Below are positions 58,664 through 64,000 of a stretch of DNA of 64,000 bases, piece after piece. The DNA is taken from contig NZ_QOVA01000001.1 of the NCBI RefSeq assembly GCF_003332275.1, forward strand, positions 310,001 through 374,000. The letters run 5' to 3'. This stretch comes from Edaphovirga cremea (GTDB taxonomy: Bacteria > Pseudomonadota > Gammaproteobacteria > Enterobacterales > Enterobacteriaceae). The position numbers and the translations under genes are program-made. The notes beneath the pieces are model-generated. The model ran no database searches. It had not been told where the DNA came from and saw only the letters and a list, made by a program, of their open reading frames with translations. How positions within the stretch are numbered: position 1 is the stretch's first letter; every line of letters begins with the position of its first letter.

Positions 58664-58773
58664 TTTTTTACACTCCGCATAGCAGTCGATGTGAACAGTT
58701 TTTAAAAAGGTAGTGAACAATGTTCGTAAACTACTTAAAAAAAATGTCCGTCTCAGGACACAAAGGGGGAAAG

Positions 58774-60831
58774 GTGAATATTCTTAGTTACTTGCAAAAA
58801 GTGGGCCGGGCCTTGATGGTCCCGGTAGCTGTACTGCCCGCCGCAGCTATTCTGATGGGTATAGGATATTGGATCGACCCAGATAGCTGGGGGGCTGGTA
58901 ACGCGCTGGCAGCACTGTTTTTGAAATCTGGTGGCGCTATCATAGATCATATGTCAGTGCTGTTTGCCATTGGTGTTGCCTATGGTATGTCTAAAGACAA
59001 AGACGGCGCGGCAGCGTTAACCGGCTTTGTTGGTTTTCTGGTGCTCACGACGTTGTGTTCACCCGCTGCGGTTTCCATGATCCAAAAAATTCCACTTGAT
59101 CAGGTTCCTGCTGCCTTTGGTAAAATCGAGAACCAGTTTGTGGGTATTCTGGTCGGTATTATTTCCGCCGAACTCTATAACCGTTTCAGTCATGTAGAAC
59201 TGCCAAAGGCGCTGTCTTTCTTCAGCGGCCGTCGTCTGGTGCCGATCCTGACCTCCTTCCTGATGATCGTTGTTGCTTTCATCATGATGTATATCTGGCC
59301 TCTGATTTATAACGCACTGGTCTCCTTTGGTGAATATATTCAGCAAATGGGTTCTGTTGGCGCGGGTATCTACGCCTTCTTCAACCGTCTGCTGATCCCC
59401 GTCGGCCTGCATCACGCCCTGAACTCCGTGTTCTGGTTTGACGTGGCCGGTATCAACGACATCCCTAACTTCCTGGGTGGTCAACAATCCATTGAAGCCG
59501 GGAAAGCGGTAGTCGGTATCACTGGTCGTTATCAGGCGGGTTTCTTCCCTATCATGATGTTTGGTCTGCCGGGTGCGGCACTGGCCATTTACCACTGCGC
59601 CCGTCCTGAGAATAAAGCGAAAGTGGCGGGTATCATGATTGCCGCTGCGTTTGCTGCTTTCTTCACCGGTATCACCGAACCGTTGGAATTCTCCTTCATG
59701 TTCGTGGCACCTGTACTGTATGTCATCCATGCGTTACTGACCGGTCTCTCCGTTTTCATCGCGGCGAGCATGCACTGGATTGCCGGTTTCGGCTTCAGTG
59801 CGGGGCTGGTGGATATGGTGCTCTCCTCGCGTAACCCGCTGGCGACCCATTGGTACATGCTGATTCTGCAAGGTCTGGTGTTCTTCGTTATTTACTATGT
59901 GGTGTTCCGTTACACCATCAAAAGATTCAACCTGCTGACTCCAGGACGTGAACTGGCAACAGCCGGTGACGAATCCGACGGTTATGATGTTGATCTGGAC
60001 AAAAACCAGCAGAGCACCGGTTCTGAAACGGAAATTCTCGCTCGCCGCTATATCGGCGCGATCGGGGGGTCTGAAAACCTGACCGGTATCGATGCCTGTA
60101 TCACCCGCCTGCGTCTCAACGTCAAAGATTCTGCACTGGTCAATGACGGTCTGGCCAAGCATCTGGGCGCATCTGGCATTATCCGCCTGAACAAACAGAG
60201 TGTGCAGGTTATTGTGGGTACGCGTGCCGAACTGATTGCCAGCGCCATGCGTAGCGTAATGGCAAATGGTCCGGTCGCTGCCGTCGCAGCACACGCTCCA
60301 GCAGCCACAGCGACTCCGGTTGCTGCCGCCGCGGCAAAACCGCAGGCAGTGCCTAACAGCGTCAAGGCGGCTACCGAGACTCTGGTTTCGCCTATTACCG
60401 GTGAAGTGGTGGCGTTGGATCAGGTTCCTGACGAAGCTTTCGCCAGTAAAGCGGTCGGTGATGGTGTTGCCATTCGGCCAACCGATAAAATCGTTGTCGC
60501 ACCGGCCAGCGGCACGCTGATTAAAATCTTCAACACCAATCACGCCTTCTGTCTGGAAACAGCCTCTGGCGCGGAGATTGTGGTGCATATGGGGATTGAT
60601 ACCGTCGCACTGGGTGGCAAGGGCTTCAAACGTCTGGCCGAAGAAGGGGCGACCGTCACGGCGGGTCAGCCAGTTCTGGAGCTGGATCTTGAATACCTGA
60701 ACGCCAATGCCCGCTCAATGCTGAGTCCGGTGGTGGTGAGCAATATCGATGAGTATGCCGGTCTGTCGGCATTGACGTCGGGTCAGGTTGTCGCGGGTCA
60801 AACCAAATTGTTTGAAATCCAAGGCAAGTAA
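58774..60831 (+). CDS. nagE: NagE, GlcNAc-specific PTS enzyme IICBA
   Basis: NagE imports and phosphorylates N-acetylglucosamine. The IIC membrane domain covers ~1-375, with FFPIMMFGLPGAALAIYHCA and ITEPLEFSFMF motifs. IIB follows at ~420-500 with the phospho-Cys in IDACITRLRL. After an Ala/Pro linker, IIA at ~550-685 has the phospho-His in VVHMGIDTV. The start chosen is GTG 58774 with AAGGGGGAAAG upstream, giving 685 aa. An in-frame ATG at 58720 with a weaker AAGG would add 18 residues. Confidence 0.94.
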   Translation: MNILSYLQKVGRALMVPVAVLPAAAILMGIGYWIDPDSWGAGNALAALFLKSGGAIIDHMSVLFAIGVAYGMSKDKDGAAALTGFVGFLVLTTLCSPAAVSMIQKIPLDQVPAAFGKIENQFVGILVGIISAELYNRFSHVELPKALSFFSGRRLVPILTSFLMIVVAFIMMYIWPLIYNALVSFGEYIQQMGSVGAGIYAFFNRLLIPVGLHHALNSVFWFDVAGINDIPNFLGGQQSIEAGKAVVGITGRYQAGFFPIMMFGLPGAALAIYHCARPENKAKVAGIMIAAAFAAFFTGITEPLEFSFMFVAPVLYVIHALLTGLSVFIAASMHWIAGFGFSAGLVDMVLSSRNPLATHWYMLILQGLVFFVIYYVVFRYTIKRFNLLTPGRELATAGDESDGYDVDLDKNQQSTGSETEILARRYIGAIGGSENLTGIDACITRLRLNVKDSALVNDGLAKHLGASGIIRLNKQSVQVIVGTRAELIASAMRSVMANGPVAAVAAHAPAATATPVAAAAAKPQAVPNSVKAATETLVSPITGEVVALDQVPDEAFASKAVGDGVAIRPTDKIVVAPASGTLIKIFNTNHAFCLETASGAEIVVHMGIDTVALGGKGFKRLAEEGATVTAGQPVLELDLEYLNANARSMLSPVVVSNIDEYAGLSALTSGQVVAGQTKLFEIQGK

Positions 60832-60860
60832 TATCTCGATCTGACGTTACGTCATCAGAG

Positions 60861-60892
60861 CGGGGGGAGAGCGATCTCCTCCCGTTTTTTTA
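60861..60892 (+). terminator. Terminator of nagE
   Basis: CGGGGGGAGA and TCTCCTCCCG pair around a short loop about 30 bp after the nagE stop, followed by seven Ts. Confidence 0.9.
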
Positions 60893-60917
60893 TTTTGAAG
60901 AAGAGACCGCGTTTTTT

Positions 60918-61004
60918 ATGCAACAAACGGTTGTGTCCCGGCGTGGCTTGTTGGAACATAAGCGGTTAACAGCCGTGCTTTCGCGTAGAGGAATAGAAAG
61001 ATGA
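60918..61004 (+). CDS. Possible 28-aa leader peptide overlapping glnS
   Basis: ATG 60918 opens a 28-codon frame whose TGA overlaps the glnS ATG as ATGA at 61001-61004. The product starts [10 protein letters not shown] with two CAA glutamine codons at positions 2-3 and is arginine-rich. The ribosome site is weak. The overlap could couple glnS translation to the leader, and the Gln codons could sense charged tRNA-Gln, but chance cannot be excluded. Confidence 0.35.
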   Translation: MQQTVVSRRGLLEHKRLTAVLSRRGIER

Positions 61005-62671
61005 GTGAGGCAGAAGCCCGCCCAACCAATTTTATCCGTCAGATCATTGATGAAGATCTGGCTTCAGGGAAACATTCGTCAGTACAGACCCGTTTCCCAC
61101 CTGAACCTAACGGTTATCTGCATATTGGTCATGCCAAATCGATCTGCCTGAATTTCGGCATCGCCCAGGATTACCAAGGTCAATGCAATCTGCGTTTTGA
61201 TGACACCAACCCTGTAAAAGAAGACATCGAATACGTAGAGTCGATCAAGTATGACGTTCAGTGGCTGGGTTTTGAATGGAGCGGTAATGTCCGCTACTCT
61301 TCTGACTATTTCGATCAGTTACACAACTATGCCGTGGAATTGATTGGCAAAGGCCTGGCTTATGTCGATGAATTGTCACCTGAGCAGATCCGCGAATACC
61401 GTGGCACGTTGACGTCTGCCGGTACCAACAGCCCGTACCGCGATCGTGGCGTGGAAGAGAATCTGGCGCTGTTTGCAAAAATGCGTAACGGTGAATTTGC
61501 TGAAGGTAGTGCCTGCCTGCGTGCCAGGATCGATATGGCGTCGCCTTTTATGGTGATGCGCGATCCGGTGCTGTATCGCATTAAATTTGCCGATCATCAT
61601 CAGACTGGCAACAAATGGTGCATCTATCCGATGTACGATTTTACCCACTGCATTTCCGATGCGTTGGAAGGCATCACCCATTCCCTCTGTACGCTGGAGT
61701 TCCAGGACAACCGCCGCCTGTATGATTGGGTGCTGGATAACATCACCATTCCTTGCCACCCGCGTCAGTATGAGTTCTCTCGCCTCAATCTCGAGTACTC
61801 CATCATGTCCAAGCGCAAGCTGAACCTGCTGGTGACTGACAAGATTGTTGAGGGTTGGGACGATCCACGTATGCCGACCATTTCTGGCCTGCGTCGCCGT
61901 GGTTACAGCGCTGCCGCTATCCGTGAATTCTGCCGCCGTATTGGTGTGACCAAACAGTCGAACAACGTTGAAATGGGTTCGCTTGAGTCCTGTATCCGTG
62001 ACGAACTGAATGAGCATGCGCCGCGCGCCATGGCCGTGATCAATCCGGTAAAAGTGATTATTGAAAACCTGCCAGAGAATGAAGTTCAGCAGGTCGCCAT
62101 GCCAAATCACCCGAACAAACCGGAAATGGGCAGCCGCGACGTGCCGTTCAGCCGTGAAATCTATATCGATCAGGCTGACTTCCGTGAAGAAGCCAACAAG
62201 CAGTACAAGCGTTTGGTTTTGGGCAAGGAAGTTCGTCTGCGCAATGCGTATGTGATCAAGGCGGAACGCGTTGAGAAAGACGCAGACGGCGCGATTGTGA
62301 CGATCTTCTGTTCTTATGATCCTGAGACCTTGCACAAAGATCCTGCTGATGGCCGCAAGGTTAAAGGCGTCATCCATTGGGTGTCCGCCAGCCACGCGCT
62401 GCCTGCAACGTTCCGGTTGTATGATCGCCTGTTCAATGTGGCGAATCCGGGTCTGGCAGATGATTTCCTGACGACGATCAACAGCGAGTCATTGACGCTT
62501 GCTGAAGGTTTTGTTGAGCCGAGTCTGGCTGATGCAAAAGCCGAGTTTGCTTACCAGTTCGAGCGGGAAGGGTATTTCTGCGCAGACAGCCGTTACTCCA
62601 GCCAGGAGAAACTGGTGTTTAACCGCACTGTTGGTTTGCGTGATACCTGGACAGCCAAAGAAAACGCGTAA
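61001..62671 (+). CDS. glnS: GlnS, glutaminyl-tRNA synthetase
   Basis: This class Ib synthetase charges tRNA-Gln. The HIGH motif is [15 protein letters not shown] near residue 34, and the KMSKS-type loop is SKRKLN near 269. The anticodon-binding beta-barrels fill the C-terminal half. The length is 556 aa (E. coli 554), with very high similarity. It lies 169 bp after nagE and its own terminator follows. Confidence 0.97.
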   Translation: MSEAEARPTNFIRQIIDEDLASGKHSSVQTRFPPEPNGYLHIGHAKSICLNFGIAQDYQGQCNLRFDDTNPVKEDIEYVESIKYDVQWLGFEWSGNVRYSSDYFDQLHNYAVELIGKGLAYVDELSPEQIREYRGTLTSAGTNSPYRDRGVEENLALFAKMRNGEFAEGSACLRARIDMASPFMVMRDPVLYRIKFADHHQTGNKWCIYPMYDFTHCISDALEGITHSLCTLEFQDNRRLYDWVLDNITIPCHPRQYEFSRLNLEYSIMSKRKLNLLVTDKIVEGWDDPRMPTISGLRRRGYSAAAIREFCRRIGVTKQSNNVEMGSLESCIRDELNEHAPRAMAVINPVKVIIENLPENEVQQVAMPNHPNKPEMGSRDVPFSREIYIDQADFREEANKQYKRLVLGKEVRLRNAYVIKAERVEKDADGAIVTIFCSYDPETLHKDPADGRKVKGVIHWVSASHALPATFRLYDRLFNVANPGLADDFLTTINSESLTLAEGFVEPSLADAKAEFAYQFEREGYFCADSRYSSQEKLVFNRTVGLRDTWTAKENA

Positions 62672-62691
62672 CGCCTCTTCAACAGTCTACA

Positions 62692-62717
62692 AGGCTCCGC
62701 GTGCGGGGCCTTTTTTG
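62692..62717 (+). terminator. Terminator of glnS
   Basis: GGCTCCGC and GCGGGGCC pair (with one T-G) around a 2-base loop, followed by TTTTTT. Confidence 0.88.
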
Positions 62718-62785
62718 TTTCTCATAGCCGCTCTTTATTGAGCAAATTCATCATAGGGAGGAAAAGCAGGCCGAATCGCAGGCAT

Positions 62786-62808
62786 AAAAAAACCGCGATA
62801 AAGCGGTT
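62786..62808 (-). terminator. Terminator of fur
   Basis: The minus strand has AACCGC, TTTATC, GCGGTT followed by TTTTTTA, about 30 bp after the fur stop. Confidence 0.85.
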
Positions 62809-62838
62809 CCTTTACGGTTCAGGCAATTATTTTTGCCA

Positions 62839-63285
62839 TCATTTCATATCGTGAAGGGTATCGTCTTCGCGGCAATCACCGGTTTCACAATGACCATAGA
62901 GATAGAGGCTGTGGTTAGTCAGTTTGATACCATGCGCCTTGGCGATTTCACGCTGACGTAACTCGATGGATTCATCTCTGAATTCAATGACTTTACCGCA
63001 ATCAAGGCAGATCAGATGATCATGATGATGTTGTTGCGTCAGTTCGAAGACAGATTTTCCGCCCTCGAAATTATGGCGCGTCACAATACCCGCGTCATCA
63101 AATTGGTTCAGAACGCGATACACTGTCGCCAGGCCAATTTCTTCGCCCATATCGATCAGTTTTTTGTACAGATCTTCCGCACTGACGTGGTGGCATTCCG
63201 GATCTTGCAAAACTTCCAGGATTTTGAGTCGCGGAAGCGTGACTTTCAGGCCGGCCTTCTTCAATGCGGTGTTGTTGTCAGTCAT
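62839..63285 (-). CDS. fur: Fur, ferric uptake regulator
   Basis: Fur is an iron-dependent repressor of iron uptake genes. The N-terminal winged helix spans ~1-80 (SAEDLYKKLIDMGEEIGLATVYRVL). Metal sites are in the His-rich HHHDHLICLDCGKVIEF and a second cysteine pair in CETGDC. The length of 148 aa equals E. coli. A promoter lies about 85 bp upstream; fldA is upstream on the same strand, as in E. coli. Confidence 0.97.
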   Translation of the reverse strand: MTDNNTALKKAGLKVTLPRLKILEVLQDPECHHVSAEDLYKKLIDMGEEIGLATVYRVLNQFDDAGIVTRHNFEGGKSVFELTQQHHHDHLICLDCGKVIEFRDESIELRQREIAKAHGIKLTNHSLYLYGHCETGDCREDDTLHDMK

Positions 63286-63370
63286 GCGGATTCAGTCCTG
63301 TTACTATGCTAAACAAGTGGAGGCTTATAGCCTATGACATCGGTCGGCACAAAAAATATGATTGCGTCTC

Positions 63371-63399
63371 ATTATAGAACTGTGTGCTAAAAATGAAAA
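63371..63399 (-). promoter_or_regulatory. fur promoter
   Basis: TTTTCA, 17 bases, TATAAT on the minus strand. The start would be near 63364, about 80 bp before the fur ATG. I found no uof-like leader ORF overlapping the fur start. Confidence 0.65.
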
Positions 63400-63553
63400 C
63401 CACTGGTTGTTAACAAAGATATTTTTGCGCTCGAAGCATGTCAATACATGCAACTTGTTGATGGATGGGAAAAACAATTAGCGTAAGTTTACCCTGTTCT
63501 GGCTTAAAGTTACAAATTTGTAGCTACTTATTTATATAATAGGTGTAAACAAT

Positions 63554-63587
63554 GGCCTGAAAGGATGAGAAAAGCCCCTTTCAGGCC
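63554..63587 (-). terminator. Terminator of fldA
   Basis: GGCCTGAAAGG and CCTTTCAGGCC form a perfect 11-bp stem about 10 bp after the fldA stop; ATTGTTT follows on the minus strand. Confidence 0.75.
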
Positions 63588-63596
63588 AAAACAGAT

Positions 63597-64000
63597 TTAT
63601 CCGATGATTTCTGCCAGACTCAATTCCTGAGAGATCTGCTTGACCCACGCCTCAACGCGCTCGTTGGTCAATTCAGGCTGACGGTCTTCATCAATCGCGA
63701 GACCGATAAAGTGATCGTCATCCGCCAGACCTTTGGAGGCTTCGAAATGATAGCCTTTGGTTGGCCAGTGACCGACTATTGTCGCACCGTTCGGCTCAAT
63801 GATGTCACGTACGGTCCCCATCGCGTCGCAGAAGTACTCAGCATAATCTTCCTGATCACCGCAACCGAACAGCGCAACCAGTTTACCGTTGAATTCGATC
63901 TCTTCCAGGGTAGGGAAAAAGTCATCCCAGTCACATTGCGCTTCACCGTAATACCAGGTTGGAATGCCGATCAGCAGAATATCAAATTTCTCAAGATCTT
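63597..64000 (-). CDS. fldA: FldA, flavodoxin 1 (C-terminal part; runs off the window)
   Basis: This is a long-chain flavodoxin that carries electrons to essential enzymes such as IspG, pyruvate formate-lyase activase and methionine synthase. Only the C-terminal ~133 codons are in the window. FMN-binding motifs are present: [17 protein letters not shown] and [19 protein letters not shown], and the end reads SLAEIIG. The 5' end lies beyond base 64000. Confidence 0.95.
   Translation of the reverse strand, partial: DLEKFDILLIGIPTWYYGEAQCDWDDFFPTLEEIEFNGKLVALFGCGDQEDYAEYFCDAMGTVRDIIEPNGATIVGHWPTKGYHFEASKGLADDDHFIGLAIDEDRQPELTNERVEAWVKQISQELSLAEIIG

Noticed and set aside
61376-62395. Minus-strand 339-codon frame opposite glnS
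   Set aside because: It is a shadow of glnS, with no conserved motif and no upstream signals.
63286-63370. uof-type leader ORF before fur
   Set aside because: The frame that would overlap the fur ATG is closed by an upstream TAG and has no start codon.
1-64000. CRISPR array, prophage, integrase or insertion sequence
   Set aside because: No regularly spaced repeat with unique spacers, no transposase or integrase frame, and no phage structural genes were seen. The only mobile-type items are the ERIC element and the toxin-antitoxin pair.

Overview
The window is chromosomal DNA from a gamma-proteobacterium of the order Enterobacterales. Most of it follows the E. coli gene order from cspE to fldA: cspE-crcB-tatE-lipA-ybeF-lipB-ybeD-dacA-rlpA-mrdBA-rlmH-rsfS-nadD-holA-lptE-leuS-ybeL-gltLKJI-lnt-corC-ybeY-ybeZ-miaB-ubiF-tRNAs-asnB-nagDCAB-nagE-glnS-fur-fldA. 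E. coli genes absent from this block (cobC, the hscC/ybe group, chiP), an ERIC-type repeat and a selenium-free FdhF fit a Pectobacteriaceae- or Yersiniaceae-like member better than E. coli. That placement is inference; no rRNA is present.

Bases 1-16020 are a hydrogen-metabolism island. On the minus strand lie hycABCDEFGHI (formate hydrogenlyase-1: [NiFe]-hydrogenase 3 plus its two-subunit membrane arm), then hydN and fdhF. On the plus strand lie hypA, hypC and the activator gene fhlA. FdhF has cysteine where the E. coli enzyme has selenocysteine. Sigma-54-type promoters and inverted TGACG half-sites sit where FhlA should act, and the hypA promoter is duplicated as a perfect 17-bp tandem repeat. 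A HigBA-like toxin-antitoxin pair with its own palindromic operators is inserted between hycI and hydN. hypB, hypD, hypE and hypF are not here and must be encoded elsewhere for the hydrogenase to mature.

Bases 16020-24210 hold small membrane-peptide candidates, cspE, crcB and an accessory module: a MocR-type regulator divergent from a cytoplasmic binding-protein-like enzyme, a nitrilase-family amidase related to YbeM/Nit1, and a complete polar-amino-acid-type ABC transporter. It is plausibly an uptake and degradation system for an amide or amino-acid derivative, with NtrC-like sites in front of the transporter genes.

Bases 24300-51320 are conserved housekeeping genes: Tat export, lipoic acid synthesis, cell-wall elongation (DacA, RlpA, RodA, PBP2), ribosome and tRNA functions, NAD synthesis, LPS assembly, glutamate/aspartate uptake, lipoprotein acylation and ubiquinone hydroxylation. 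From 51430 a six-tRNA operon (Met-Leu-Gln-Gln-Met-Gln) precedes asnB, then the N-acetylglucosamine regulon (nagBACD and divergent nagE, with CRP- and NagC-type sites), glnS with a possible overlapping leader ORF, fur and the 3' part of fldA, which runs off the window end.
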